Assembly (NCBI GenBank): GCA_950295325.1
Contig: OX485808.1
Coordinates: 32,325,180 to 32,389,179 of the forward strand
Direction of reading: 5' to 3'
DNA from: Polytrichum commune
Lineage: Eukaryota; Streptophyta; Polytrichopsida; Polytrichales; Polytrichaceae
Length of the DNA stretch: 64,000 nt
Shown: piece by piece, positions 20,927 through 31,792 of the stretch
How positions within the stretch are numbered: position 1 is the first letter of the stretch
Layout of the letters: every line of letters begins with the position of its first letter
Translations under genes and position numbers: made by a program
The notes under the pieces: generated by a model
What the model was told of the DNA's origin: nothing
Databases searched by the model: none
Seen by the model: only the letters and a program-made list of their open reading frames with translations

Positions 20927-22125
20927 GAACCTGCAAGTTGCATGGAAATCTGATCCGAAGGTCGAGTCTAGTAGGGTAGAAGGTTGGTCGGCATCAAAAT
21001 GGCACAAGAAATTTGGGCATTGTACGTTGGGAAAACATGGGGCGAAGTGGACAAAACCTGGTTAATGGTCCTGTAATTTTCCAGTACATTTATAGTTAGG
21101 AATTTTTGAAACTGCCGACTCGACATGTGTTCATGTCAACATGTAAACTCGGGAAATCAGTGTTTAGGATTGCATCTTGATCACTGGACGTATATTGCGG
21201 GGGAAGAAAGTAGTTGATCAAATTAGTACCTGAAGAACCTACAAGTTTTTACGAAAATCTGATCAGAAGGTTGAGTCTCGTATCCAGGTCGAAGGTCGGT
21301 GTTGTAGTACTCATCAATTCACTGGGCATCAAGAAATCACAAAAATGCCATCATTGCATGTATGGCGAGATTTTCGAACCTGCCGATTCGGCAAGCTCCT
21401 CGTGTAACTAGTTCGGTAAACTTCACATAGTGTTGAGGATTGCATCTCGATAAGTGGACGGACTGCGAGGGAACAAACTAGTTCATCTTTAGAATATGTG
21501 AAGAACCTGCAAGTTCTTCACATGCAAATGTAGTCAGAAGTTGAGTCTAATATGCAGGTCGAAGGTTGATGTAGTATTCATCAATGCACTCGACATCACA
21601 ATATCATATTTGAGATTCAGAATAACATGCAGATTCAGGAATCCACAGTCATAAGGATCGCATCTCGATCATGGATGAGGCAGACTGCGGGGACACAATT
21701 CAGTTGATCATCATTACTATATAAAGGACCTACCTTCCAGGTCCTCTTATAAAACTCCGATCAGAAGGTTGAGTCAAGTATCCAGGCTGAACGTTGAAAG
21801 TTGAAGCCCCGTTGAAGGCTGAAAGTCTACTGTGCAGGCAGCATGCAGATCCGAAAGTTGAAATCACGGGGTAAAGTGGACCTGTTAATGTTCCCTCGCT
21901 GGGTTTACTGTAAGGATTTTTGAACCTGCCGATCGACATGCTCATGTAGATTCGGGAATTTAAATGTTATTCAGGACTGCATCTCGATGATGGGACGAGT
22001 TCTTGCGAGGGAAGAAATCACGGCAGCAAAACATCACAAGGAACTTTGGGATTTTTGAAACTGCCGATTCGACATTGTAAGTTACTCAGCAATTCTTCAG
22101 TCTCGATCAAGTGATCATCAAACAC
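20927..22125 (+). repeat. Array of about four degenerate 220-310 bp units
   Basis: Units start near 20,930, 21,236, 21,502 and 21,725. Each carries, in order, a GAACCTGCAAGTT-like start, GATCAGAAGGTTGAGTCT, CAGGTCGAAGGTTG, TTTTTGAACCTGCCGATTCG, GGATTGCATCTCGAT and AGTTGATCAT. The array ends directly before the 435-codon gene. A second array lies at 39,655-43,420, before the broken paralogue. It could be a promoter-linked array or a remnant of a larger repeat. Confidence 0.75.
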
Positions 22126-22154
22126 CATTGGTCACCGACTCAATCTTCGCCAGC

Positions 22155-23462
22155 ATGACAGGGAGCCTATTCACATTCTTGAATTGGATCCAGGTGATTT
22201 ACGCGCTCTGGTCCGTCCTGCGAATCAAACCAGTCTGCCGATTATTTTGGTGCTGGACGGTTAAAACGTTCTTCGGTGCAAAAACCACAAAGTTCAGAGT
22301 GCATTTGAACTCAATTATTGCCAGCAACCTAACACCAGACGAGTGGCGGGAATTCCACTCGCCTATCATCTCCAAGTTTGTCGAGAACGACTGGGTACAC
22401 ATCCAAACAAAAGACACTTTGAACAATATCCAAAGTTACAACGTTTCGGAGAAGCTGTATGACCAGTTCCGGGAGATTATATGTGCAGGTGCGAATGGCA
22501 GTGTCATAATTTCGCAAGAGCTCACCGTCACACCATTCCTTAAAATCTACCGGTCGGTCGATTTTCGTGTCGCCATGAACAACACGCCCTACGAAAAGGT
22601 TAGTGTCCGGAAGAATCCAGATAACGGAGCTGCCATAGATTTCTTGGAGAAGTGGCCTCTCGAAGATAACTTCATCACTAGAGTTTTACCGGTGGTTCCT
22701 CTCGTTTTGCAAGCGAAAGGTGAGAACAGCGTTGCGTCAATCTTTTTCATCACGATTTTCTTGCTGGACTTGTTTGCGTGCCAGTTGACAGCGTTGATGG
22801 ACACCCTCACGACGGGGTTAGGCATCTGCTTGCAGAAATATTTCACCAACAAATTGAAGAAGGAGAGGAGGCTCTACTCGTACTTCCTGTTAGGGTTGTT
22901 GTCCCGGAAGTTCGTTTCTTGCAATTTCATCACAAACAAGAGGGAGGAGCTGGAATTGGACGGGGTTTTGGTGCATGAGAGCAGCTTCTTCTTCGGGTTA
23001 GGGAAACGGGACTTCCGGTTGATGGCCCCCGAGGTTATCGAAGGAGAAGATGAGTTCCCTGTTGATCACAAAAGGGAGTTCGAAGGAGAAGGCGTCACGG
23101 TGGTGGTGGAGTACTTGTCCAAAGTGGCCGGTGATCAATTCAAGTTCAACCTGATTCTGAAATCAGGCGAACGAGAAGTGAGTCGGGGAGAATACACGTG
23201 CAAATGTGCAAGATTAGCTTTGTTTGTTCACGGATTGAAATACGGCACCGAGTCACTCTGCCCGCTCATCAGCAACAACGGCCAAGGTTTGATCAAGAGG
23301 TTTCACTGCTTTGATGTGGAGTTCACCATCGACAAGTTGTTGAATACCGATGAATCGTTCTACAGCATGTCACTGGACCCCGGCAAGTATGAGATTTATG
23401 ATCCTTCGGTGTTTAGAACGGATCCCGATCTATCTTCACGGCCGCAACAAACGCATATATAA
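22155..23462 (+). CDS. Unknown 435-residue protein with hydrophobic segments
   Basis: The frame opens at a TTG (22128); the first ATG is 22155 (MTGSLFTFLNWIQ), which I prefer. I do not recognise the family. The N-terminus is hydrophobic and aromatic (about residues 3-40) and a second hydrophobic segment near residues 200-220 (SIFFITIFLLDLFACQL) could cross a membrane. The rest is mixed and soluble-looking, with VSVRKNP, FVSCNFITN, HESSFFFG and a C-terminal CFDVEFTIDKLLNTDE block. A degenerate paralogue at 43,425-44,567 keeps many of these blocks, so the frame has been under some constraint. No intron is needed. It sits directly after an array of 220-310 bp units that was duplicated with it. 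It may be a lineage-specific gene or part of an unrecognised element. Confidence 0.6.
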   Translation: MTGSLFTFLNWIQVIYALWSVLRIKPVCRLFWCWTVKTFFGAKTTKFRVHLNSIIASNLTPDEWREFHSPIISKFVENDWVHIQTKDTLNNIQSYNVSEKLYDQFREIICAGANGSVIISQELTVTPFLKIYRSVDFRVAMNNTPYEKVSVRKNPDNGAAIDFLEKWPLEDNFITRVLPVVPLVLQAKGENSVASIFFITIFLLDLFACQLTALMDTLTTGLGICLQKYFTNKLKKERRLYSYFLLGLLSRKFVSCNFITNKREELELDGVLVHESSFFFGLGKRDFRLMAPEVIEGEDEFPVDHKREFEGEGVTVVVEYLSKVAGDQFKFNLILKSGEREVSRGEYTCKCARLALFVHGLKYGTESLCPLISNNGQGLIKRFHCFDVEFTIDKLLNTDESFYSMSLDPGKYEIYDPSVFRTDPDLSSRPQQTHI

Positions 23463-23627
23463 GTCTTTTTTGAACCACAAATGCACCTGAGCATTTTGGG
23501 GGTGAAAATGGGTGAACTCCATGACTTGGGTTTTAGTTAGATGATTGGTGAAGACTATTCATGAACAACTCATATTTAAGTATATTTGGACAAATTGCTT
23601 GTTTAAAAGCAATAAGGATGTGCACTT

Positions 23628-24072
23628 GTGAGGACAAAAACGATAATTAATAGAGATATATATTTCCTCCTTAAAGAGAAAGAATTCTTCTTTAGGCACC
23701 ATAAAAATATGTTTGGTTGCAAAGAGGACAATATCTTGTTCGTCGATGATAACTTAGCAAACACATCAAGAACAAGGCCTCAAAGTGTTGCTATGTCCCC
23801 ACACTTGGCCAAGTCCTAGAGTTATAAATAATATCACCACTACTTGTTACCTCTACATTGAGAAATTTATACATGCACCAAATGTTCCTCTATATTTGGG
23901 GAATCGTAAAAATGATGGACGACCCTCAATTCCATGTTATCATAAATGGTTTGAGTTGTTTGTGATTGGCAATTGCTTGCCAAACTCAGTAGAATCTCGG
24001 AACACTTTGAGTGAGTACTTCCCAACCTCTCTTTATTTTATTTTTTTCCTATCTATCACTATCATGGACTAA
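23628..24072 (+). pseudogene. Possible FCP1/HAD-phosphatase-like fragment
   Basis: The frame 23628-23819 contains FFFRHHKNMFG followed by DNILFVDDNLANTSRTRP. This resembles the C-terminal motif of FCP1-homology HAD phosphatases, where an NILLVDDTP-type stretch carries a conserved Asp pair. A second frame (23785-24072) with HKWFELFVIGNCLPNS follows. Only these pieces are present, in different frames, with no N-terminal DxDxT motif. It is probably a decayed captured fragment. The family call is from memory of the motif and is weak. Confidence 0.3.
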
Positions 24073-24163
24073 GAGATCTCCCAATCTATCATTTATGTGA
24101 TGTATTCTTTCTCAATCTAATTGCATTGACACACTGTAATTTTTGTCTTCTTTCTATATGAAG

Positions 24164-24640
24164 TGTCTATGAGTGTGGCATTGTTAGGCACCACATCGTT
24201 CAAACCCAAGAAATCTTCAAAGAAGCGCGTGGACTTGCGACACACAAAGCTATCAAAGTGTAGCCCATATGCTACTTACCTCTTAAGGAAAATCATTGCA
24301 ATTGATTCTTCCTAGCTTGCCACAATGCAGGAAGTTATGTGTTGGACAACGTCTACAACATTCGAGAGGTAGTCTGGCTTTTCATTAAGTAAATCTCTTC
24401 TTTTTAAACTTTATTGACTGTGTCGTTATACTAATAGAAACTCACATCTTTTGTTTTCTTTCTTTCGTAGGTTCAACCAACTCATCTCCTTTTGAGTTCT
24501 CATTCGTTTTCTACACCTCAAGGTTTTGCCTAGACAGAAGTCAACTCTACAGAGGAGTCACTAACAACCACCAAGACCCCCGGAGCTCTCCCAGTCCTAT
24601 GCTTCATCCACAAAGAAGGCAAGAAAGTTATTAGGAGGCT
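24164..24640 (+). repeat. Dispersed block X, copy 1 (intron-bearing gene fragment)
   Basis: Near-identical to 27386-27736 and 35876-36400. One frame reads HHVVETQE(I/V)FKEARGLATHKAI, another HNAESYVLDNVYNIRE. A GT..AG interval of about 105 bp (GTAGTC to TTCGTAG) then leads to a second open piece, STEESLTTTKTPGALPVLC and HKEGKKVI. The pattern is exon-intron-exon of an unrecognised protein, with disabling changes. Copies in several places suggest it was mobilised. Confidence 0.6.
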
Positions 24641-25220
24641 CTAGAGATGATGGGCGATTCAAGGTTACTTAGCCATCAAGAGCCCTCCCAATCTTCTGTT
24701 GAACTAGTAGAAGTATCTAGTCTAGGAGTTTTGTGTGTTTTTGGACAATACTTTATTTTTTGGTTTATTGTAAATTGCAATTTCATGTTGGAATGTCCCC
24801 TATATACCCCCTTTAGAGATAAGTTTCCATCACTATTTGAGAGCGTAGTTCTAGTGAGACTCAAGTCTTTCTTCAATTAGACCAACAAGTTGACGTTAGC
24901 TTCTATCTCACAGAGGCTACCGTACTCTGCCACTCTAGAGAATTAGCTAGTTTGAACATCTTGATGTACTTTTAGTCTCATTAGCCTTGTCGACTTCCCA
25001 AAATCTAAAATTAATTTCAACTTCATTTCAATGCACAACTTGTGTTTGAGATTTTATGAATAAAGTCGTATTTCCCAAATTCCATTTTTATTCTCCACTT
25101 GTGCTTTAATTTAAATGTTTTGTTGAATGTTATTTATTTCCAGTGGTATAGATGGGGAGACCTCCCAATACTCTTGAAGATTGAATTTGTTGTATAATCT
25201 TATTTGAATTTGTAGTATAC
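24641..25220 (+). repeat. Block Y, copy 1: LINE-like C-terminal tail
   Basis: It contains FMLECPLYTPFRDKFPSLFE, resembling the ECPLYxxIRxRFPSLF signature near the C-terminus of some LINE ORF2 proteins. It is followed by noncoding text shared with 35390-35660 (CATCTTGATGTACTTTTAGT). It is different from the copy A-D family. Frames are broken. Confidence 0.45.
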
Positions 25221-25341
25221 TTTACTACTTCTCTCATCTTATAAATACTTGTTCCTTTACTCGAAGCCAAGAATAATATGAACATTGGGAGTGTCCCGGT
25301 CCTGTTCTTATTTACCAGAATGTTCTAGGACTTCTACAGTA

Positions 25342-26151
25342 GGGGGCATTCACGGTTGGGGTACTACTTTTGGGTGTCTAACGGAAAAAGGACTTTTTTA
25401 GATAACTTCACATGCTTGGTATGCTTAGATTTGTATTGTGAAGCATATTTTGGATCATACCTACAATTCATACTCCATATTGAGTACACCGACAAAGTTA
25501 ATTTAGAAGGAATAGGGTCATCTAAGATATCATTTTGATTCCTTAAAGGACATTTAGGAGTGTTGTCTTAATTGTTCACCTTAGGATCAAGGAATGAAAA
25601 GGACAACAAGAATTAATCGAAATGATCCCAATTTGTTTCCTCACAATCATCGTTCAAGTGTGTACCAACAGAACCAAAAATGTATTGAATACCAATTGCC
25701 CAACTTTACATGTGGCACCAAACATGGCCAAAAATACATATAATCACGGCCACACCTAAAAGGAATGTCTAGTATTAGAATTGGACAAAAAAAATTATAT
25801 GAATGGACACATGACACTTATACCAAGGTACCAAGATGCAAAACAGGAAATAATTGACCATCAATGCACACCTAAATAGCAAAAAATGCCATTGATGTGG
25901 CCCAAACAAGTCATTTGACCCCTTTTCAAGTTTTATGACTTATCTACTTATTTCATAAGGAATTTCTCTATTATTGGTGATTATTTAATAAGAAATAATA
26001 TCTTTCTTGATATAGCCTATGAACTATCTACTTATTTATTTAAAATTTATTGATCAAATAATAGTAAATCATGATAAACGCCGAAATCCACTAGTCCTTA
26101 AGTCCTTAAGTCCTTTGTCCCAAAAGTAGTACCTCAACCGTGAATGCCCCC
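25342..26151. mobile_element. Non-autonomous TIR element T1, copy 2
   Basis: 810 bp with the same 33-bp termini as 18072-18817 and high similarity throughout. Near 25,900 it carries about 80 bp not present in copy 1, where copy 1 has a short TTTAGGGTTTAGGG run instead. Flanks show no matching 4-bp duplication. No coding capacity. Confidence 0.8.
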
Positions 26152-26673
26152 AATATTATTAATTTTCTACTTAATTTTTCATCAATCATTATTTATTAAT
26201 TATCATATTAGATTCTTTAATTGTTTGATTTTGGCTAAATGCTTGTTCCTTTTATTTTATTTATTTTTCTTAATTCTAAATCAATAAGGGACTGTGTGTA
26301 TGTTAACTCTAAATATTTCCTCCTAAGAATTAATTGGACCCTATGTTTTTATCCACCAAGTTTACTAGCGTTTCTTTGTGCCTCCCCCGAGCCATTGGCA
26401 GGGTGTTGAACATTAATGAAGTGTTCTACCATGTGAACTGGAACTTAGAGAATATGAGATCTTCTCAATCATAGAATTAGCTTTCCTTTCTCTCTGCATG
26501 TGGAGTCCTCATTTATCATGATTTTGTGTTTTGTGAGGTATCTTCGCTCAAATATTGTGCCAAACTAAGTTTGACCCCCAATGAACCAATATAGTTGTTC
26601 GTTCAAACTTCCACACTAGGTCCTCCAAGCATGTACTAATTTTTTTAACAAATATGAAAGATGTTGTCTGCAT
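26152..26673. other. AT-rich intergenic DNA
   Basis: Nothing supportable is seen here. Confidence 0.4.
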
Positions 26674-27062
26674 TAAGGTAGACGTACCTAAATCTAACAT
26701 AGCTATAATTTGGACACCTATATTTGAGTGGTATGTGAATAGGTGGGAATCTAAGAACAAACATCAAAAGGACACATGTTTAAATAAGATTGGACGAGTG
26801 TTCAAAACATGCTAACCATGATAATAGGCTCAATAGTCAACATAATCCAGGGGGATCTATATGACCATTTAATGAGCACTAGCATATTTACTTTCATAAA
26901 GTTTAAGATATTCATATGAGCTTCAGAAATTATGTTGCTATAAGCTACATGCACAAATTGATTATTGGATTTCCTAATTATCTTGCACTCGATTCGTATT
27001 TCATATCCTAGAAGAATTAAGTGGAGAGAGATTAGAATTTGAATAACACACATTTGCGTTAA
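26674..27062. mobile_element. MITE family M1, copy 2
   Basis: The left terminus TAAGGTAGACG matches copy 3, and the interior matches copies 1 and 3. The right terminus is eroded (GCGTTAA instead of the inverted repeat), so the end is approximate. Confidence 0.6.
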
Positions 27063-27385
27063 AGCAACTCCTGACCAAAGGTCAAGCTGAGTTAGAAGAT
27101 AACTCTAATGGGGCAAAACTTATTTACAAGACATTGTCTTTTGACATGTGGAATATTCATGTCAAGTTCTCACTTGAAAATGAAACATGTACCATGTATG
27201 AACAAAAGAAGAAGAAAAAACAAAAAAACAAAAAGGAAGAAAACAAAAAGTACAAAAAAAGGTTTGTTTTACTCTAGTCTATGTCTGCATGGTCATGGGA
27301 GGTAGAGTTGGCTTACTACCTATTTTCATAGGTGGACTACGATTTTCATGATTTTCTATTGATTGCATGACCAACTTTTATATCA

Positions 27386-27736
27386 AGTGTCTGAGTGTGG
27401 CACTGTTAGGCACCACGTCGTTGAAACCCAAGAAGTCTTCAAAGAAGCGCGTGGACTTGCAACACACAAAGCTATCGAAGTGTAGCCCATATGCTACTTA
27501 CCTTTTAAGGAAAATCATTGCAACTGATTCTTCCTTGCCACAATGCAGAAAGTTACGTGTTGGACAACGTCTACAACATTCGGGAGGTAGTCTAACTTTT
27601 CATTTAGTATATCTCTTCTTTTTAAATTTTATCGACTATGTCGTTATACTAATAGAAACTCACATCTTTTGTTTTCTCTCTTTCATAGGTTTAACCAGCT
27701 CATCTCCTTCACAGTTCTCATTTGTTTCCTACACCT
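27386..27736 (+). repeat. Dispersed block X, copy 2
   Basis: Same as 24164-24640 and 35876-36400, including the putative GT-AG intron. It stops after TACACCT, where a long perfect inverted repeat begins; the other copies continue with the second exon. Confidence 0.65.
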
Positions 27737-27825
27737 CAAGTCAATTGTAGCATATTCTACGGTCCACCATATTCTACGGTACCTATTTTCATAGGTGGAC
27801 CGTAGAATATGCTACAATTGACTTG
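27737..27825. repeat. Perfect 32-bp inverted repeat (hairpin)
   Basis: Arms 27737-27768 and 27794-27825 are exact reverse complements beginning CAAGTCAATTGTAGC, with a 25-base spacer containing GGTACC. The spacer itself repeats part of an arm (ATATTCTACGGT). The ACCTATTTTCATAGGTGGA text also occurs near 27,318. Confidence 0.9.
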
Positions 27826-27997
27826 ATGGATTGCCCATCAAACATAGAGATTGCTTATGTTGGTATCAAATCATTGCAATTATTCTTACTGATCATTTGA
27901 TGAAAAACTTCTTATGATCTTACAACTCTTTTGAAGAGAAGAAACGCTGACCCTTGATGGGATCAGCATGATTGAAATGCCCGTTCGACCCACCCTT

Positions 27998-28024
27998 GAT
28001 ATTATGTCCACTGGACATAATATC
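27998..28024. repeat. Short perfect palindrome, 12-bp arms
   Basis: GATATTATGTCC and GGACATAATATC are separated by ACT. No T-run follows, so it is not a clear terminator. Confidence 0.85.
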
Positions 28025-28580
28025 AGTGGTGCAGGACTACTAACCCCTCTCGGGGTGGGCACTATAGAAATTGGGGTGACCAAGTTGGCCATGTGTTGGT
28101 GCGGTTGTAGTGCTTGTAGGGGCAAAGGTTATAACTTTGTGGGGTGGATGTTGAGTCATGGGCCTTCCATTAGTTTATTGTGATATCTTTTATTTATTGG
28201 TTGGCTAGTGTTTTGGGAGTTCTTATGATAGTTGTGTGTCAAGTGGTATTGGCTCATTATTTTCTATCCTTCTTTTGTGCAGAATTATGGACATTGCATA
28301 TTGTATAGCGATGACATTAATTGCCTCAAATGTGTTCTTGATGCTCTGCTTAAGGGTTTTAAATGTTGTTTCAATGTTATCCATAGAGGGGATATGTGTG
28401 GCAGCCCTAGCGCCCGCAGTGATGACAATTAGTGGGTCTATCTTCCAACCTTTGTTGGCAATATTGTCCATTAATGGTTTATATTTTTCTATTTTACGGT
28501 TTATAGTTTCATCCGGTATTCTATCGTTATAGTATGTAAATTCAATGAATTGTATTGTTAGGCTGTCATTAGGTTCTATT

Positions 28581-28974
28581 GGGGGTGAGGACTGATATGG
28601 TAGTCCTTTCACACATAAAAGATCTGGTTTGAATCTGGCATTGCAATGGCATCTTTGTTGGCCACATACACACGGTAGTATCCATGAAGGGACCGTGTTT
28701 TCTGGGGGGTCATTATTGAATGAACCTGCATTCATGAGAATATAACATCTTGACTTTTTTGATGACACTATAAGTTCGGGGGTAAGGACTGATATGGTAG
28801 TCCTTTCACACATAAAAGATCTGGTTTGAATATGGCATTGCAATGGCATCTTTGTTGGCCACATACACACGGTAATATCCATGAATGGACCGTGTTTTCT
28901 GGGGGGTCATTATTGAATGTTCCTGCATTCATGAGAATATAACATCTTGACTTTTTTGATGACACCATAAGTTT
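28581..28974 (-). repeat. 197-bp tandem duplication inside LINE C
   Basis: Two adjacent units starting GGGGGTGAGGACTG (28581) and GGGGGTAAGGACTG (28778) match with only a few differences. 197 is not divisible by three, so the duplication shifts the ORF2 frame and arose after or during loss of function. Confidence 0.9.
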
Positions 28975-29334
28975 TCTTAATTCCCATACTGCTTTATTGT
29001 GTCTTTTGGTACGGAGGGCATGAATGTGGTGTTGTTTGCATTTTAGAAGTACATGCAGCCATGTATCCGGGTTTGTTGAGTCACATATGGGGCATGTAAT
29101 TGATGGAAAAACTTCTCTTCTGAAGAACAGTTGTTTCCTGGCATTTCCCATGTATTGACCGTGTCTTAGTTTTAGAAGACATGTTTTTTGGGAGTCAGTT
29201 ATGTTTTTGTTTGTCCAAAATTTATTTGACAGCTCATTATCTATTTTATCATTGGCTATCCATTTATCTATGTTGGGGTATAATATAGGGATCAATTCTA
29301 AATTTATATTCTTATTGTACTTCACTTCCAAGGT

Positions 29335-29814
29335 GTGCACTATTCATTAAAACCAAGCATCACGTGCGTGCATGCCCCTTATTAAAATACCCCTGTATAC
29401 ATTTTATTTTTGCTAAAATCAAGCAATATACTTACAAATCTCATTGCTTCAAAATACATTTCCATACATACACAAGGGTCCAAAAACAAATACAGAAATT
29501 GTATATAACATGTGTACAAATGTTTGGAAATGCAAAAATATGGCCCTATTATATGTATAATATCAAATCATGGATTTTTAGTTATAAAGTCGTTACTTAG
29601 TGGATGAAAAAATACATGATTCTTGGTCCAGGTCTAACTTGAACGCGTAAATGCGTAAATGCGTACTTTACATATATTTTTCTATAGCCTCATGTATATC
29701 TACTTCTTGCTTAATAGCAATATGTCTCTTGTACGTACATTTTGTACATGCTTGTTTTAAATAATACCCCTTTTGTGCACCCACGTGTATAAATACAGTA
29801 CTTGAACAGTGCAC
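29335..29814. mobile_element. MITE-like insertion nested in LINE C
   Basis: 480 bp interrupts ORF2 homology (LVKSQ on one side, LEVKYNKN on the other). The ends are inverted: left GTGCACTATTCA, right the complement of GTGCACTGTTCA, 11 of 12 matching. No ORF. The text ATACCCCTTTTGTGCAC also occurs near 36,830. Confidence 0.6.
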
Positions 29815-31440
29815 TCCCTGGGACTTCACTAGATGTTTTTCTAGGAATCTAATGGGTCCTTTGTCTGGGGTTGTTCCCATTGATGGCCATGTGTCTCTTT
29901 GGTAGTAGTACGGCGTTGAGTGGGCAAATTCGTGTGATTGAGAGGCATTGTAGTGTTCTTTTGATGTCATTTTTTTAGCAAGTGTGTCGGTTTCTTCGTT
30001 ACCTTTGATGTTTGCATGTGCTCTTTGTATAGTGTTGTGGGTTGGGTTCTCTGTGTAATAAGGTTCACTATTTCTTCTAAGATAGTTTTATCGGGGTGGT
30101 TATTGTGTAGTGTGGGGTGTTTTATTTGGTTTTTTATTACATATAGGCCGTTAAGGCAGTCTATGAAAATATGTGCCGGTTCATTTGGGAAGTCATTTAT
30201 TATTATTTTAAGGGTATGGTGAATGGCCATTAGTTCTACTCGAAATATGTTTTGTAGGCCTGGTAGTCGTAGTGCAAGTTTGATACTTTTTTCTTGGTTA
30301 TATATATTGTATCCAGCTTCTTCTCTCCGCCAACTATCTCCTATTTTTTTGGGGGGTTAAAGGATCCGTCTGTGTAGAAGCAGTATTTGGAGGGGAATTT
30401 GAGTGGTGTTTCGTTTGCATAGTTGGGAATTTGTGGGATTGTATTATGTATGTGTGTGCTTGGAGTTGGGTAGGTGAGGGTATTCCATGTTTTACATTTG
30501 TTGACTTCTAGATTTTTTGGGGTAGGGGGGCAATTTGGATGATTGTGCGGGATATGTTCCAGTTGTTGCATATATTTCTTATTGTGTTCATTTGTTCTAT
30601 ATTACCGATACTATTGTTTTGGTGATGGACGCATAGGATTCTTATGGTGAGTGGTTCTATACGTGGCTTGTTGGATTCTTGTGGTCGTGTAGGTTCTTCA
30701 TATTTGGTGGTGTCTGCTGGTATTTGAGTGATTGCATGTGTGTCTGGGAAGGGACCTAAATGTGGTGTAAAGTTCTGGTACCAATTCGGATCTGGGATGA
30801 TAAGTATGGTGGTCGTGTATGGATCTTGCTTCGCTGCTAGTCTGGCCCAATGGATTGCTTTTTGGGCTTCAATTTCATTGTGTGGGTGGGCGTATCCTAT
30901 TCCTTGCCACTTGTGTAAGAATGCGTTACCCGAAGATTTTATTTCTAGGAAATGGTGAAAAGAATTTTGTTAGATGGGTTGAGCATGTGACTGGGGATGA
31001 GAAATAAGAGTGTGTGATCTCAAAGGATGTTGTGATGTAGTCTAATAGTGTTTTGGGAAGGAAATGGTGTGCGTTTTTTAGTGGATCATTCTTCGGTATT
31101 CTGTGTTTGTATCTTTGATATAGCCAGGTTATTTCGATTTCAAATGGTTGAGTAGGGGATATTAGGTCATGTGGTTGATATAATGTACTATTGTATTGGT
31201 TCCATAGCCATACAAGTCTATTGTGTGGAATGGTGATAATGTGTTTACCTGTTTCATCGTAGATATGGGCAAAATCATTTTGTATTTGGATTTTGTTTGT
31301 ATTAGTGTTGATGTCTTTTTCAGGGTTACATTCATGTGTTGCGATTTTCACGAGTGGGATGTTTAGGGGAGGAGAGATGTGTCTAGGGTCTTTGTTTTGG
31401 GTGAACATGTCATTTCCGTTCATGATGTTTTCGTATATTT

Positions 31441-31656
31441 TATGGTTTCTTTAATGTTGGAACCCTACATTTGATTGGTATAGTGCTTAGGTGAGGATCA
31501 AAGGAGCAAACATCTTAAAATACTCAAGTTTAAATGGACTTTGGACTATGTCTTCACATATTAATGAGTTCATTATGTTGTAATTCTATGCTGTATGATT
31601 GTGAATAGTCTCCTTCCTTGCAATGGTTGCAACATGATAGCCTACCAAAATACCAA
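31441..31656. other. Intergenic DNA upstream of LINE C
   Basis: No ORF or element is supported. The stretch around 31,460-31,560 has phrases similar to family M1 (TTTGGACTATG), perhaps a very degraded copy. Confidence 0.3.
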
Positions 31657-31792
31657 GTAAGGGTAACCGACTAGTCATTTAGTAAGTAGAGTAAGGGTAA
31701 CCAACTAGTCATTTAGTAAGTAGAGTAAGGCTAACCGACTAGTCATTTAGTAAGTAGAGTAAGGCTAACCAACTAGTTATATAATAAGTAGG
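31657..31792 (+). repeat. Four tandem 34-bp units
   Basis: Units start at 31657, 31691, 31725 and 31759, each GTAAGGGTAACCGACTAGTC-like with a conserved ATTTAGTAAGTAGA end. ACTAGT forms a short palindrome in each. Confidence 0.9.

Larger units (their letters stand above)
28200..31440 (-). mobile_element. LINE copy C, diverged family member, 5'-truncated
   Basis: Minus-strand segments match the copy A ORF2 from the RT-RNase H spacer to the C-terminus. They include HECNPEKDI and THSYFSSPVTC near 31,000-31,400; WQGIGYAHP and AIHWARLAAKQD near 30,800-30,900; YTDGSFNPPKK near 30,350-30,380; IFIDCLNG near 30,170; LLKLRHGQYMGNARK and CPICDSTNPDTWLHVLLKC near 29,050-29,180; and a C-terminal end at 28,223. 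Protein similarity to copy A is clear but far lower than between A and B. Frames are broken by stops, a 197-bp duplication and a nested element. No RT, endonuclease or ORF1 remains. Confidence 0.8.

Noticed and set aside
27998..28024. Rho-independent terminator
   Set aside because: A palindrome without a following T run, in eukaryotic DNA.
31657..31792. 34-bp tandem repeats as a CRISPR array
   Set aside because: Units are contiguous with no unique spacers and the context is a plant-like nuclear genome.
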